64,000 nt of DNA from Bacillus tequilensis KCTC 13622 (GCF_000507145.1 NZ_AYTO01000041.1:1-64000), one strand, 5' to 3'; positions 9,210-19,009 are shown, counted from the first letter of the stretch. Notes: generated from the sequence alone by a model not told the origin. Made by a program: numbers and translations.

Positions 9210-10607
9210 TTACGCTTCTTGTTTCTCATCTTCCCATGTTTCAGCATTTTTCAGCCCTGGGATGTTTTTCGCCTTAAATACAGGATCAAGTCCTTGTTTA
9301 CGCTGTTTCGCGTAATCTTTATATACTTTATAAGCAACGTTTGACAGTAGCGTAATCACAATCAAGTTAATCAGTGCCATGATGCCCATAAAGAGATCCG
9401 CCATATCCCAAACGATTTGGAAACCTGATAAAGATCCATATACAACCATAGCAATAACAGCGATACGGTAAATATTCAGCCATGTTTTGCTTGTTTTAAT
9501 AAATTCAATGTTTGTCTCGCCATAATAATAGTTTCCGACTACTGAACTGAAAGCAAACAAGAACATTGCGACTGCGATGAAAGTCGGCGCCCAGCCTCCA
9601 ATGTGATGGTTAAGAGCAGCCTGTGTTACTTGGATGCCATCGCCTTTTGGTGTTACACTGTATAGCAAAATAATAAATGCTGTGGACGTACATACGATAA
9701 ATGTATCGAAAAATACGCCTAAAGTTTGAATAAATCCTTGCTTTGCCGGATGGGATACATGAGCTGTTGCAGCTGCGTTTGGCGCGCTCCCCATTCCTGC
9801 TTCGTTTGAGAAAAGCCCGCGCTGCGCACCGATAACGATGATGCCGCCTATTCCGCCGCCGACAACTTGTTCAAAGCCTAAAGCATTTTTAACAATTGTA
9901 GCGATAACGCCAGGGAAAGCTGTAATATTGGTGATAACAACAAATAAAGCGATAAGAATATAAATGCCTGCCATAACCGGCACAATTAACTGTGAAACAG
10001 CGACAACACGTTTTAAACCGCCAAAAATAATAAACGCAGTTAAAACCGCCAGAACAATGGCGACAACCGTTTTATTCACATGGAATGCGCCATCCAATGC
10101 GCCTGAAATTGTATTTGTTTGAACAGCATTAAAAATTAAGCCGAACGAGACAGTAATTAAGACAGCAAAAACGATGCCAAGCCATCTGACTCCAAGACCC
10201 TTTTGAATATAGTAGGCCGGGCCTCCGCGGAAGTCCTCCCCGTCTCTCACCTTATAAAGCTGCGCTAATGTACTCTCAACAAAGCTGGAAGCCATGCCTA
10301 CAGTAGCTACGACCCACATCCAAAATACAGCGCCTGGTCCGCCTGTCGCGATCGCTAAGGCGACACCAGTCAAATTCCCTGTACCGACTCGGGATGCGGC
10401 AGAAATAAAGAATGCCTGCATAGATGAAACACCTTTATTTCCCTCGGGTTTCTCCCCTACGATTCTAAACATTTCAATAAAGTAACGGAATTGGATAAAA
10501 CCAAAACGTATGGTGAAAAATAATCCAAGCCCTATTAAAATATAAAATAGGTATTTCCAGATGAAATCACTTGGAATATTAATCAAACTATTGAAAAAAG
10601 CCTCCAT
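9210..10607 (-). CDS. alsT: sodium:alanine/glutamine symporter
   Basis: A 465-residue integral membrane protein of the AGCS family, with about ten hydrophobic segments. Family landmarks include the N-terminal FFTIRFGFIQFRYFIEMF, SAASRVGTGNLTGVALAIATGGPGA, and the RGLFSNEAGMGSAPNAAATA stretch typical of AgcS carriers. Start is an ATG behind GGGAGGTAA. It imports an amino acid (glutamine in B. subtilis, from memory) with Na+. A perfect GlnR/TnrA box 45 bases upstream of the start indicates control by nitrogen status, in keeping with glnRA later in this window. Confidence 0.93.
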   Translation of the reverse strand: MEAFFNSLINIPSDFIWKYLFYILIGLGLFFTIRFGFIQFRYFIEMFRIVGEKPEGNKGVSSMQAFFISAASRVGTGNLTGVALAIATGGPGAVFWMWVVATVGMASSFVESTLAQLYKVRDGEDFRGGPAYYIQKGLGVRWLGIVFAVLITVSFGLIFNAVQTNTISGALDGAFHVNKTVVAIVLAVLTAFIIFGGLKRVVAVSQLIVPVMAGIYILIALFVVITNITAFPGVIATIVKNALGFEQVVGGGIGGIIVIGAQRGLFSNEAGMGSAPNAAATAHVSHPAKQGFIQTLGVFFDTFIVCTSTAFIILLYSVTPKGDGIQVTQAALNHHIGGWAPTFIAVAMFLFAFSSVVGNYYYGETNIEFIKTSKTWLNIYRIAVIAMVVYGSLSGFQIVWDMADLFMGIMALINLIVITLLSNVAYKVYKDYAKQRKQGLDPVFKAKNIPGLKNAETWEDEKQEA

Positions 10608-10651
10608 ATTTACCTCCCGTTTTCATCAATTCATTGTGAATTCGATCTTGA

Positions 10652-10668
10652 TGTTAGATTTTTTAACA
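10652..10668. promoter_or_regulatory. GlnR/TnrA box upstream of alsT
   Basis: TGTTAGATTTTTTAACA matches TGTNA-N7-TNACA at every fixed position. It lies 45-61 bases before the alsT start, in promoter position. Confidence 0.8.
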
Positions 10669-10866
10669 TAACGAGTATTATTATATCACAATATGTCGAA
10701 TTAGGAAGTTTTTTCGTGAAGATGATTGTCCTAGATTGAGGTTCAAATCATTACCTCCCCCTCTCTATTATTTTCCTATGAAGGAATAATCCTTAAACAT
10801 CAAACATATCATCTTAAATGTGTTTTTCATCACCTCTTATAACGGGTATACATACACTAATAAAAG

Positions 10867-10920
10867 AAATTTCACTTTCAATAATAAGAAAAAAGATATA
10901 TACTTAACAAAGTGAAATTT
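10867..10920. repeat. 12-bp inverted repeat upstream of small membrane-protein gene
   Basis: AAATTTCACTTT (10867-10878) and its complement AAAGTGAAATTT (10909-10920) face each other across 30 bases. It sits in the 405-base gap between alsT and the gene at 11014; it may be an operator or a 5' leader stem. The rest of the gap is AT-rich and shows no gene. Confidence 0.5.
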
Positions 10921-11013
10921 TATTTTTAAATTTAAAAAATCAAGTTTACTTTTAGGATGGGTTAGGGTATTATTATAAAAATATTCAGTAATATTAAAGG
11001 AGGGGGAGATCAT

Positions 11014-11367
11014 TTGAAAAAAGTAACGATACTGAAAGCGTCCATCTTATTTTTGGCAATTGCCAGTTTTCATTTGTTCTCCATTCCCCACGCCTTTGAT
11101 ATCGGCCATCATTATAAAGCCGTAGCCGACCAGCAGGAAATGCATGAGATGAAAGCCGGCCAAAATGCTGATGATGAGAAGAAATCCATCACAGGAGCAT
11201 TTGCGCTGACTGCTTTTTGGGCAATGGCTGTTCTGCTTCTGACCGCTGAAAACAAAAGTACGGGATACACCCGCAGGCGTCAGCGGAAAAAAAGCTTTAT
11301 ATTGGCCAAATTTTATCAATCGTCTTATTTCGACAAACTTCATGTTCAACATCACCTGATAATATAA
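11014..11367 (+). CDS. small membrane protein of unknown function (ynfC position)
   Basis: A 117-residue protein starting with TTG behind AAAGGAGGGGGAGATCA. N-terminal hydrophobic segment (about 8-27, ASILFLAIASFHLFSIP), a charged His/Glu/Lys-rich middle, and a second hydrophobic segment (about 60-78, GAFALTAFWAMAVLLLTA), then a very basic tail (RRRQRKK). Topology suggests both termini inside with a short outside loop. In B. subtilis this place, between alsT and parC, is held by ynfC; I cannot confirm identity. Followed after 25 bases by another tiny membrane-protein gene, probably co-transcribed. Confidence 0.6.
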   Translation: MKKVTILKASILFLAIASFHLFSIPHAFDIGHHYKAVADQQEMHEMKAGQNADDEKKSITGAFALTAFWAMAVLLLTAENKSTGYTRRRQRKKSFILAKFYQSSYFDKLHVQHHLII

Positions 11368-11391
11368 CGAAATATGAGGAGGCTGTTAAAC

Positions 11392-11517
11392 ATGTTGTTT
11401 ATCTTAAGAATGGTGATTTTAGGCTTGTTTTCTTTCACGGCGCTGAATTTATTTGTATGGCAAGGAATCGAAGTTATTCATGCCGTAACAGATCTTTTCA
11501 CCAACCATGAAAGCTGA
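11392..11517 (+). CDS. 41-residue membrane peptide
   Basis: ATG at 11392 preceded by GAGGAGG 7-8 bases upstream. The 41-residue product starts MLFILRMVILGLFSF and has one membrane-spanning helix of about 20 residues, then an amphipathic tail ending TNHES. Good ribosome site, co-directional neighbour 25 bases upstream and a terminator right after support a real gene. It may correspond to the small B. subtilis gene ynzL; I am not certain of that name. Function unknown. Confidence 0.65.
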   Translation: MLFILRMVILGLFSFTALNLFVWQGIEVIHAVTDLFTNHES

Positions 11518-11528
11518 TAAAAACAAAC

Positions 11529-11559
11529 AAAACCCGCTCACGTGATATGAGCGGGTTTT
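11529..11559. terminator. bidirectional terminator between small membrane gene and parC
   Basis: AAAACCCGCTCA / TGAGCGGGTTTT, 12 pairs with A/T runs on both sides, between convergent genes. Confidence 0.85.
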
Positions 11560-11561
11560 GT

Positions 11562-13982
11562 TTATTGTTCTGTATGAAGGCGCCAGACAGCTGTGACCTT
11601 GCCTGATTCCTCTTCATCAATAAAGAAAGAGCCATTGCTGTATCTGTCGTTTGTCCGTAAAGTTTTTGCCTGCAGTTCTTTTCTGTCGCCTTTTTCTGTT
11701 TCCGCCATAAGCCGCTGTTCAAGACCGCAAGCGAACAGCGCAACGACACGGTGAGGGTTCTTCTTCAGTTCCCTTAGCATCACGGCACCGCGTTTTGCAC
11801 GGGATGTCTTTTCAAACTCGGAAAGACTCATGCGTTTTACCGCTCCCCGCTGCGTGAACAATACAATGGAATCAGATTCTTGAAGGATCTCTCCGGAGAC
11901 AACAAAGTCATCTTCTTTTAAGTTAATCCCTTTGACACCTGCCGCACGCGCGCCAACTACATTTACTTCGTCTTCTCCAAACCAAAGGCCGTATCCTAAA
12001 TGAGTAGCCATAAAGATCTGGCTTTCCCCATTTGTTACATGTACATCAATCAGTTCGTCTTCACCCTTCAAATTTAATGCGACAAGCGCTTTAGAATAAC
12101 GCTGTGCTTTATAATGGGTGAGCTCTGTCTTTTTCACCATTCCGTTTTTCGTAAAGAACAAAAGATATGCCGACGGATCAAATTCTTTTATCGGTATCGC
12201 CTTTACAATCGTTTCATCACGGTCAATGGTGATTAGGTTTGAAAAATGCTGTCCCATGTCCTTCCATCTGATATCAGGCAGCTGGTGAACCGGACAATAA
12301 ATGTAGCTTCCTTTGTTTGTAAAGAGCAGCAGCACATCCGTCGTATTCATTTCAAACTGATGCAGCATCCTATCCGTATCTTTCATGCCGAAATCCTGAC
12401 CATTAGAAGCCGCAAATGAACGCTGGCTCGTCCGTTTTAGGTAACCATCCTTCGTAACGGTCACATATACATCCTCAGACGCAACCATGACTTCGAGATT
12501 GATTTTAATTTCCTCAATTTTTTCTTCAATCACGGAACGTCTCGTGTCTGCATATTTCTTTTTCAGTGCTTTTAAGCTGTTTATGATCACTTTTAACAGC
12601 TTTGAATCATTGCTCAGAATGGATTCGAGCTCTTCAATCTTTTTGCCAAGCTCTTCTGCCTCTTCCTTAAGCGCTGTAATATCTGTATTGGTTAAACGAT
12701 AAAGCTGCAATGACACGATGGCTTCAGCCTGAGGCTCTGTAAAGTCATATTTCGCTGTCAAATTGTTTTTAGCGTCACGCTTATCGCTTGAAGAACGGAT
12801 TGTTGCAATGACATCATCCAAAATAGACAGAGCTTTCATGAGACCTTCTACGATGTGATGTCTGTCTTTTGCTTTTTGAAGCTCATAAACAGACCGGTTT
12901 GTGACGACTTCCTTTTGATGGCCGATATATGCATCCAAAATAGACGGCAGGCTCATCAGCATCGGACGGCGGTTATGAATAGCCACCATATTAAAGTTAT
13001 AGGTCACTTGCAAATCTGTATTTTTATATAAGAAATTCAAAATGCCTTTGGCATCGGCTTCTTTTTTCAGTTCAATAACCACTCTCAGCCCTGTTCGGTC
13101 CGTTTCATCACGAACCTCTGAGATGCCTTCAACCTTTTTATCAATGCGATACTCATCCATTTTTTTCACAAGGTTGGCTTTGTTGACTTCAAATGGAATT
13201 TCCGTAATGACAATTTGTTCACGGCCGCCTCTGATTCCTTCAATTTCAGCTTTTCCGCGGATAATGATTTTTCCTTTTCCGGTTTCGTAAGCTTTTTTTA
13301 TGCCGTCAACGCCCTGAATAATACCACCTGTCGGAAAATCAGGCCCTTTAATGACTTCCATCAGCTCATCAACAGAGCAAGTTGGCATTTGAATGCGTTT
13401 AATGACAGCATCAATGACTTCTCCAAGATGATGAGGGGGAATGTCGGTCGCGTATCCTGCTGAAATCCCGGTCGATCCATTGACCAATAGGTTAGGAAAC
13501 ATCGCTGGGAGCACGACAGGCTCTTTGCTCGTATCGTCAAAGTTCGGCACAAATTCAACCGTGTTTTTATCAATGTCCCGCAAAAGCTCAGACGCGATCG
13601 GAGATAACCTCGCTTCTGTATAACGCATGGCAGCCGGAGGATCTCCGTCGATGCTTCCGTTGTTCCCATGCATTTCTATTAACACATTACGCACTTTCCA
13701 ATCCTGGCTCATCCGCACCATTGCTTCATAAACCGAACTGTCACCGTGCGGATGATAGTTACCGATGACGTTACCGACCGTTTTGGCTGCTTTTCTGAAG
13801 TTTTTATCAAACGTATTTCCATCTGTATGCATCGCATACAAAATTCTGCGCTGTACCGGCTTTAAGCCGTCTCTCGCATCAGGAAGCGCCCTGTCTTGAA
13901 TAATGTATTTACTATAGCGTCCAAAACGGTCGCCTATCACCTCTTCTAATGGTAAATCATGAAATAATTCTGGCTGTGACAA
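11562..13982 (-). CDS. parC: topoisomerase IV subunit A
   Basis: The 806-residue DNA-cleaving subunit of topoisomerase IV, which unlinks daughter chromosomes. Catalytic Tyr121 lies in [11 protein letters not shown]. The quinolone-resistance stretch [11 protein letters not shown] carries the susceptible-type Ser82 and Glu86. Coiled region about 420-490, then C-terminal beta-pinwheel repeats ([50 protein letters not shown]). The gene starts 3 bases after the parE stop, so the two are co-translated at equal levels for the A2B2 enzyme. Confidence 0.98.
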   Translation of the reverse strand: MSQPELFHDLPLEEVIGDRFGRYSKYIIQDRALPDARDGLKPVQRRILYAMHTDGNTFDKNFRKAAKTVGNVIGNYHPHGDSSVYEAMVRMSQDWKVRNVLIEMHGNNGSIDGDPPAAMRYTEARLSPIASELLRDIDKNTVEFVPNFDDTSKEPVVLPAMFPNLLVNGSTGISAGYATDIPPHHLGEVIDAVIKRIQMPTCSVDELMEVIKGPDFPTGGIIQGVDGIKKAYETGKGKIIIRGKAEIEGIRGGREQIVITEIPFEVNKANLVKKMDEYRIDKKVEGISEVRDETDRTGLRVVIELKKEADAKGILNFLYKNTDLQVTYNFNMVAIHNRRPMLMSLPSILDAYIGHQKEVVTNRSVYELQKAKDRHHIVEGLMKALSILDDVIATIRSSSDKRDAKNNLTAKYDFTEPQAEAIVSLQLYRLTNTDITALKEEAEELGKKIEELESILSNDSKLLKVIINSLKALKKKYADTRRSVIEEKIEEIKINLEVMVASEDVYVTVTKDGYLKRTSQRSFAASNGQDFGMKDTDRMLHQFEMNTTDVLLLFTNKGSYIYCPVHQLPDIRWKDMGQHFSNLITIDRDETIVKAIPIKEFDPSAYLLFFTKNGMVKKTELTHYKAQRYSKALVALNLKGEDELIDVHVTNGESQIFMATHLGYGLWFGEDEVNVVGARAAGVKGINLKEDDFVVSGEILQESDSIVLFTQRGAVKRMSLSEFEKTSRAKRGAVMLRELKKNPHRVVALFACGLEQRLMAETEKGDRKELQAKTLRTNDRYSNGSFFIDEEESGKVTAVWRLHTEQ

Positions 13983-13985
13983 TCA

Positions 13986-15953
13986 TTAAACCTCCTCAGC
14001 GACCGATAAGTTTTCATTTTCTAAAATATTGCTTTCTTCATCTAAACCGAAAGCGACGTTTTTCTCAATCCACTTTCTGCGCGGCTCTACTTTATCTCCC
14101 ATTAACGTCGTCACACGTCTCTCTACACGTGCCGCATCGTCAATTTTGACCCTGACAAGCGTACGGGACTCCGGATTCATCGTCGTTTCCCACAGCTGGT
14201 CTGCATTCATCTCTCCAAGACCTTTATATCGCTGAATGGTATAGCCTTTACCGACTTTTTTCAGGACATCAGCCATCTCTTCGTCAGACCATGCGTACTC
14301 AATGATTTCCTTTTTCCCGCTCCCTTTGCTGACCTTATATAAAGGAGGCAGTGCAATGAACACCTTGCCGTGCTCAATGAGCGGCTTCATATAGCGATAG
14401 AAAAAGGTGAGAAGCAGCACTTGAATGTGAGCGCCGTCTGTATCGGCATCGGTCATAATGATGATTTTGTCATAGTTGATGTCATCGATTGAGAAATCCG
14501 CTCCGACTCCGCCGCCGATCGCATGAATGATCGTATTGATCTCTTCATTTTTAAAGATATCTGCAAGCTTAGCTTTTTCCGTATTAATGACCTTACCGCG
14601 TAAAGGCAGAACCGCTTGGAATCTGCGGTCTCTTCCCTGCTTGGCTGACCCGCCTGCTGAATCGCCCTCAACGAGATACAATTCATTTTTTGCCGGGTTT
14701 CTCGAACCCGCAGGCGTCAGCTTTCCGCTTAATGTCGCTTCTGATTTTTTTCGTTTTTTGCCGCTTCTTGCTTCTTCACGGGCCTTCCGTGCCGCTTCGC
14801 GCGCCTGGCTCGCTTTGATTGCTTTTTTAACAAGCAGCGTAGCGGTATCTCGATTTTCCTCTAAAAAGTAAGCAAGCTGCTCTGAAACAATCGCGTCGAC
14901 TGCTGATCTTGCTTCACTGGTCCCGAGCTTTCCTTTTGTTTGTCCTTCAAATTGAAGAAGCTCCTCAGGAATACGGACGGAAATAATGGCTGATAGACCT
15001 TCCCTTATATCGGTGCCTTCCAGGTTTTTATCCTTTTCTTTCAGCAAAGCCACTTTTCGCGCATATTCATTAAAAGCACGTGTCATCGCTGTTTTTGCAC
15101 CCGATTCATGAGTTCCGCCGTCTTTTGTTCTGACGTTGTTAACAAACGATAAAATGTTTTCAGAATAGCCGTCGTTAAACTGGAACGCAAAATCCACTTC
15201 GATTGAATGGTGCTCTCCCTCAAACGAAACCACTTCAGACAAGGCGTCCTTTTCCTCATTTAAGTAAGCGACAAACGCTTCTATGCCGGTCTCATAACAA
15301 AAAACCTCGTGCTGGTCATTGCGCTCGTCAATCAGCTCGATTTTTAATCCTTTTAATAAAAACGCAGATTCTCTTAAGCGCTCAGAAAGCGTTTCAAAAT
15401 TATAAGTCGTTGTGCTGAACATTGTTGAATCTGGCTTAAAGTGCGTCAGCGTTCCTGTCTTTTTTGTTTTGCCGATCTTTTCGAGAGAGGTAACCGGTTT
15501 TCCTCCATTCTCAAATCGCTGCTGATAGACGAAACCGTCCCGCTCAATGGTCACCGTCAGCCATTCAGATAAAGCATTCACGACTGATGCACCAACTCCG
15601 TGCAGTCCTCCGCTCGTCTTATAGCCGCCTTGGCCGAACTTTCCTCCGGCATGAAGCACCGTTAAAATCACTTCAGGGGTTGGTTTGCCGAGCTTATGCA
15701 TTCCGGTCGGCATTCCGCGGCCTCTATCCTGTACAGAAATACTGTTGTCTTTATGTATTTTGACGATAATGTGGTCTCCATGGCCGGCGAGCACCTCGTC
15801 GACAGAGTTATCTACGATTTCATAAACCAAGTGGTGCAAGCCCCGCGCGTCAGTAGAACCAATATACATACCCGGCCTTTTCCTGACGGCCTCAAGGCCT
15901 TCGAGCACCTGTATGGCATCTTCGTTGTAATCAAATTGCTGTTTTCTAGCCAA
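13986..15953 (-). CDS. parE: topoisomerase IV subunit B
   Basis: The 655-residue ATPase subunit. GHKL ATP site: YEIVDNSVDE near residue 45, then DRGRGMP and GGLHGVGASVVNALS. TOPRIM domain with EGDSAGGSAKQGRDRRFQA and the metal motif MTDADTDGAHI. The Lys-rich insert near 395-410 (ARSGKKRKKSE) is usual for Firmicute ParE. Start ATG follows GAAAGGGGTT. A LexA-like box about 200 bases upstream agrees with reports that parE-parC belongs to the B. subtilis SOS regulon. Confidence 0.98.
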   Translation of the reverse strand: MARKQQFDYNEDAIQVLEGLEAVRKRPGMYIGSTDARGLHHLVYEIVDNSVDEVLAGHGDHIIVKIHKDNSISVQDRGRGMPTGMHKLGKPTPEVILTVLHAGGKFGQGGYKTSGGLHGVGASVVNALSEWLTVTIERDGFVYQQRFENGGKPVTSLEKIGKTKKTGTLTHFKPDSTMFSTTTYNFETLSERLRESAFLLKGLKIELIDERNDQHEVFCYETGIEAFVAYLNEEKDALSEVVSFEGEHHSIEVDFAFQFNDGYSENILSFVNNVRTKDGGTHESGAKTAMTRAFNEYARKVALLKEKDKNLEGTDIREGLSAIISVRIPEELLQFEGQTKGKLGTSEARSAVDAIVSEQLAYFLEENRDTATLLVKKAIKASQAREAARKAREEARSGKKRKKSEATLSGKLTPAGSRNPAKNELYLVEGDSAGGSAKQGRDRRFQAVLPLRGKVINTEKAKLADIFKNEEINTIIHAIGGGVGADFSIDDINYDKIIIMTDADTDGAHIQVLLLTFFYRYMKPLIEHGKVFIALPPLYKVSKGSGKKEIIEYAWSDEEMADVLKKVGKGYTIQRYKGLGEMNADQLWETTMNPESRTLVRVKIDDAARVERRVTTLMGDKVEPRRKWIEKNVAFGLDEESNILENENLSVAEEV

Positions 15954-16152
15954 ACGTACAAACCCCTTTCAAAAACTAACATTGTCTTTCTCTTTTTCAG
16001 TGTTGCGTATCAATTGTATAAAATATTTTTAAACCTCGCCTTGAGCCGGTACTGCCTCGGACTCCTCATTATAACCAATATGTTTGCAATCGCAACATAG
16101 AGCGAACGAATCAGTTCGCAAAGCATCGGCATATGTTGTTTTCACATCATGA

Positions 16153-16164
16153 GAACGTATGTTT
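16153..16164. promoter_or_regulatory. LexA/DinR-like box upstream of parE
   Basis: GAACGTATGTTT matches GAAC-N4-GTTC with one mismatch. parE is a known SOS-regulated gene in B. subtilis, which makes this the likely operator. Confidence 0.6.
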
Positions 16165-16302
16165 GTTTATTATATATAAAGCAGCAGGCCTTCGCAAATC
16201 GAACGGCCGAAACCCAGTTAGACAAGGTATTTCAAAAAGCTGTTCAAGCTTTATTGTATCTGTTTCACCGTAATACGCAAACAATATCTTAAAATTAAAA
16301 AG

Positions 16303-16332
16303 CAAAAATCCTTGAATTCACAAGGATTTTTG
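16303..16332 (-). terminator. yneT terminator
   Basis: CAAAAATCCTTG / CAAGGATTTTTG with AATTCA loop, just after the yneT stop. Confidence 0.85.
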
Positions 16333-16343
16333 CAGTTCTGCGT

Positions 16344-16751
16344 CTATTTTGTTACAGCGTGAGCCACTTTTATGCACAGATCCATGATCACCGTTCTGCC
16401 TTTTCCCTTTAACATCTCATAAGCTTCTTCGTTTGCCAGTCCTTGCTGTGCCCAAAATACTGGAGCATCTGTCTTTAAAAACTCTTCCGCCACGCCTGGC
16501 AGCTGTTCTGAGCGCCGAAATACATTGACGATGTCGATCGGACCGTCAATCTCCTGTAAAGATGAAACTGCTTTAACACCAAGTGCCTCATCAATTGTAG
16601 GATTAACGGGAATGATCTCATAGCCTGCATCCTGCATCGCTTTGGAAACCATATAAGACGTTCTATCCGGCCGGTCTGAAAGCCCGACTACCGCGATTCG
16701 TTTGCTTTTATCAAGAATCTCTTTAATTTCCGCTTTGGAAGGGTTTTGCAT
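16344..16751 (-). CDS. yneT: CoA-binding-domain protein YneT
   Basis: About 135 residues. Start chosen at the second of two adjacent Met codons (base 16751), 6 bases after AGGAGTG; the first ATG (16754) is too close to that site. Rossmann-like CoA-binding fold: RIAVVGLSDRPDRTSYMVSKAMQ near the N-terminus, EIIPVNPTIDEALG, and VIMDLCIKVAH at the end. Family members bind CoA-like ligands; the reaction is unknown. Single gene with its own terminator, divergent from plsY. Confidence 0.9.
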   Translation of the reverse strand: MQNPSKAEIKEILDKSKRIAVVGLSDRPDRTSYMVSKAMQDAGYEIIPVNPTIDEALGVKAVSSLQEIDGPIDIVNVFRRSEQLPGVAEEFLKTDAPVFWAQQGLANEEAYEMLKGKGRTVIMDLCIKVAHAVTK

Positions 16752-16919
16752 CATGAACACTCCTTTTTTATCTATTTTACACGATCAAAATGGCAGAAAT
16801 CAAAATATGATGCATATTCGATTGGGTATGTAAGTAAACTTTACAAAAAAACTTATCATCAGATCATGACATCTCATGTTAAAATAAAAAGAAGGGATTT
16901 TGAAAAAGGAGAAATGTAG

Positions 16920-17501
16920 ATGTTAATTGCTTTATTGATTATTTTGGCCTACTTGATAGGCAGCATTCCATCTGGCTTAATTGTGGGCAAGCTTGCCAAA
17001 GGAATTGATATTCGAGAGCACGGAAGCGGCAACTTAGGCGCCACCAACGCATTCCGTACGCTTGGCGTAAAAGCTGGTTCGATCGTGATAGCCGGAGATA
17101 TTTTAAAAGGGACGCTGGCAACTGCTTTGCCTTTTCTCATGCATGTTGATATTCACCCGCTTCTTGCAGGAGTCTTTGCGGTTTTAGGCCATGTGTTTCC
17201 CATCTTCGCCAAATTTAAAGGCGGCAAAGCCGTCGCAACATCCGGAGGCGTTTTGCTATTTTACGCTCCACTTTTATTTATCACGATGCTCGCGGTGTTT
17301 TTCATCTTTTTATACTTGACTAAGTTTGTTTCTCTGTCATCAATGTTAACAGGGATCTATACTGTGATATATAGTCTCTTTGTTCATGATAAGTATTTAT
17401 TGATTGTCGTTATCCTGCTCACTATTTTTGTGATATACAGACACCGGGCAAACATTAAACGAATTATCAATAAAACAGAACCTAAAGTAAAATGGTTATA
17501 A
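16920..17501 (+). CDS. plsY: acyl-phosphate:glycerol-3-phosphate acyltransferase
   Basis: A 193-residue membrane protein with five hydrophobic segments. Diagnostic PlsY loops: [17 protein letters not shown] (about 34-50) and [21 protein letters not shown] (about 90-110), which carry the catalytic Ser/His and substrate-binding residues. It moves acyl chains from acyl-phosphate to glycerol-3-phosphate, the first committed step of membrane lipid synthesis. ATG follows AAGGAGAAATGTAG. Formerly yneS. Divergent from yneT. Confidence 0.97.
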   Translation: MLIALLIILAYLIGSIPSGLIVGKLAKGIDIREHGSGNLGATNAFRTLGVKAGSIVIAGDILKGTLATALPFLMHVDIHPLLAGVFAVLGHVFPIFAKFKGGKAVATSGGVLLFYAPLLFITMLAVFFIFLYLTKFVSLSSMLTGIYTVIYSLFVHDKYLLIVVILLTIFVIYRHRANIKRIINKTEPKVKWL

Positions 17502-17588
17502 ACGTAAAAATCTTCTCTTTTGACACAGAATAGTCTAATGAGTTTATAATAGAGAAAATTCAAACCAAGAACAAAGGGGTGTTCTGTT

Positions 17589-17876
17589 ATGAATATGACG
17601 ATTAACGAAGATGCACTGAACTGGTATAAAGAAGAGCTTGATTTAGAAAGCGGAGACCATGTTCGTTTTTTTGTCCGCTACGGTGGCTGCAGCAACGTTC
17701 AAAAAGGTTTTTCTCTCGGAGTAGCGAAAGATGCCCCACAAGAGGCTGGCGTCACAGCAGAAGCCGGCGGCATCACCTTCTTTATTGAAGAAAGTGATCT
17801 ATGGTACTTCGATAACCACGACCTTCTCGTCAGCTTTTCAGAAGACGCAGATGAACCGGTTTTTGAATACCAATAA
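17589..17876 (+). CDS. yneR: HesB/IscA-like protein YneR
   Basis: A 95-residue protein of the HesB/Fe-S biosynthesis fold. It keeps only one cysteine of the usual three (RYGGCSNVQKGFSLG, about residue 36) and lacks the C-terminal CGC pair of true A-type Fe-S carriers, so a direct role in cluster transfer is doubtful. ATG lies behind AAAGGGGTGTTCTGTT. Monocistronic, with a strong terminator. Name follows the position between plsY and yneQ. Confidence 0.88.
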   Translation: MNMTINEDALNWYKEELDLESGDHVRFFVRYGGCSNVQKGFSLGVAKDAPQEAGVTAEAGGITFFIEESDLWYFDNHDLLVSFSEDADEPVFEYQ

Positions 17877-17909
17877 AAAAGAACGCACATCATGTGCGTT
17901 CTTTTTTTA
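17875..17909. terminator. yneR/yneQ bidirectional terminator
   Basis: AAAAAAGAACGCACAT / ATGTGCGTTCTTTTTT, 16 pairs, shared by convergent yneR and yneQ. Confidence 0.9.
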
Positions 17910-18206
17910 CAAACCAAATCGTATAAGATGATCGGTCAGGTTTTCTTGTTCCAAAATATATTTTTGTGTCTCACCCAGCAGATCAAAGTGGGGAAATTCA
18001 CTTTTCTTATGTATCCATTCTTTTTTTAAACCGTACGCCGCTCCCCATTGTATCAGTTTATCAATATCTGCACAGCCTGCTTTTGTTACAGTCTTTGCTT
18101 CAGGAAACCGGTCATCCAGCCAGTAATGTGTTAAAAAAGCGATTTCTCCTCTTTTCACTGCTTGTTTCCACAGGTTAAGTTCCTCACGTTTCACGCCAAA
18201 CGCCAT
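17907..18206 (-). CDS. yneQ: hypothetical protein YneQ
   Basis: A 99-residue soluble protein (MAFGVKREELNLWKQAVKRGEIAFLTHYWLDDRFPEAKTV...). It has a conserved-looking HYWLDDRFPEAKTVTKAGC centre and a WGAAYGL segment, compatible with a small DNA/RNA-handling fold, but I cannot name a catalytic motif. It starts 15 bases after the yneP stop and probably shares its transcript. Function unknown. Confidence 0.8.
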   Translation of the reverse strand: MAFGVKREELNLWKQAVKRGEIAFLTHYWLDDRFPEAKTVTKAGCADIDKLIQWGAAYGLKKEWIHKKSEFPHFDLLGETQKYILEQENLTDHLIRFGL

Positions 18207-18221
18207 ATCTCGTTCACTTCC

Positions 18222-18638
18222 CTATTTTCTGGCCTTTTCATAAGCTTCGTGCCAATCAGGAAAAGCTTTTCGGAACTGAATAGGCTTAAAACTTTCTTTA
18301 TCCACACAAATATGAGATGAGGTGGCTTCGATGGAGAGCTCGCCGGCCGGATTATAAATGTGATAACCATAGACGGTTTTAAAGCCGTTGTATTCCTCTA
18401 TCCATGTATGCACAGCCGCGGTTTCTCCGTAATGAAGCGGCTTTTTATAGGAAATTTGGATATCGACAACCGGGGACAAGACACCTTTTTTTTCCATGTC
18501 ACTGTATAAAAAGCCTAAGTCCTTAATAAGGGCCGTCCTGCCGACCTCCATCCATACTAGATAATTTGCGTGATAAACAATCCCCATTTGATCCGTTTCT
18601 GCATAACGCACTTCTATTTCTTTTTTTGATACATGCAA
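18222..18638 (-). CDS. yneP: acyl-CoA thioesterase (hotdog fold) YneP
   Basis: A 138-residue 4HBT-type thioesterase. Catalytic signature EVRYAETDQMGIVYHANYLVWMEVGR, with Asp17 as the likely catalytic residue. It should hydrolyse acyl-CoA thioesters in the cytosol. Start is a TTG behind GGGAGCAGAG; no better start is available. Its neighbour plsY works on acyl chains, but the two are not in one operon. Confidence 0.9.
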   Translation of the reverse strand: MHVSKKEIEVRYAETDQMGIVYHANYLVWMEVGRTALIKDLGFLYSDMEKKGVLSPVVDIQISYKKPLHYGETAAVHTWIEEYNGFKTVYGYHIYNPAGELSIEATSSHICVDKESFKPIQFRKAFPDWHEAYEKARK

Positions 18639-18698
18639 GATTACTCTGCTCCCTTAACGTCAATTTAGCCCCATTTTACCATAATCAAATCAGAAAGA

Positions 18699-18724
18699 AA
18701 AAAACCAGGTTTCCCTGGTTTTTA
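18699..18724 (-). terminator. tlp terminator
   Basis: AAAACCAGG-TTT-CCTGGTTTTT, directly after the tlp stop. Confidence 0.8.
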
Positions 18725-18973
18725 TGAACGGTATCCGTTTTGTCTCGCTGCGGATTCATCTTGGATTTCATTGCGAAATGCTTCGATACTCTGCTCGCGT
18801 CTTGCATTTTTTTCTTTGATTCGCTGTTTATCTTCTCCTGACGCAAATTCCATTGATGATTCTGCTTCTTCTATGTTTTCAATTGTATTTTGAACCATAT
18901 CCTGCAATTTTTCCACGTTATCAGAACGATCATCAGGATTAGGCTGCTGGTATTGATTTTGTTTTTTTGACAT
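18722..18973 (-). CDS. tlp: small acid-soluble spore protein Tlp (thioredoxin-like SASP)
   Basis: An 83-residue, Gln/Asn/Glu-rich, cysteine-free protein: MSKKQNQYQQPNPDDRSDNVEKLQ, ENIEEAESSMEFASGEDKQRIKEKN, FRNEIQDESAARQNGYRS. This matches Tlp of B. subtilis, a minor spore protein made in the forespore under SigmaG. Preceded by GGAGGTACATCTGA. It follows sspN by 36 bases, the known sspN-tlp operon. Confidence 0.92.
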   Translation of the reverse strand: MSKKQNQYQQPNPDDRSDNVEKLQDMVQNTIENIEEAESSMEFASGEDKQRIKEKNARREQSIEAFRNEIQDESAARQNGYRS

Positions 18974-19009
18974 TCAGATGTACCTCCTAGAAATAAACTC
19001 GATTCAGTG

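Larger units (their letters stand above)
15954..16343. other. parE upstream region
   Basis: A 390-base gap between the parE start and the yneT end, both minus strand. It holds a LexA-like box, a second symmetrical element CGAAC-N6-GTTCG at 16103-16118, and the yneT terminator. No open frame of gene-like composition is seen. Confidence 0.5.

Noticed and set aside
17589..17876. YneR as a functional Fe-S cluster carrier
   Set aside because: Two of the three conserved cysteines of A-type carriers are missing.
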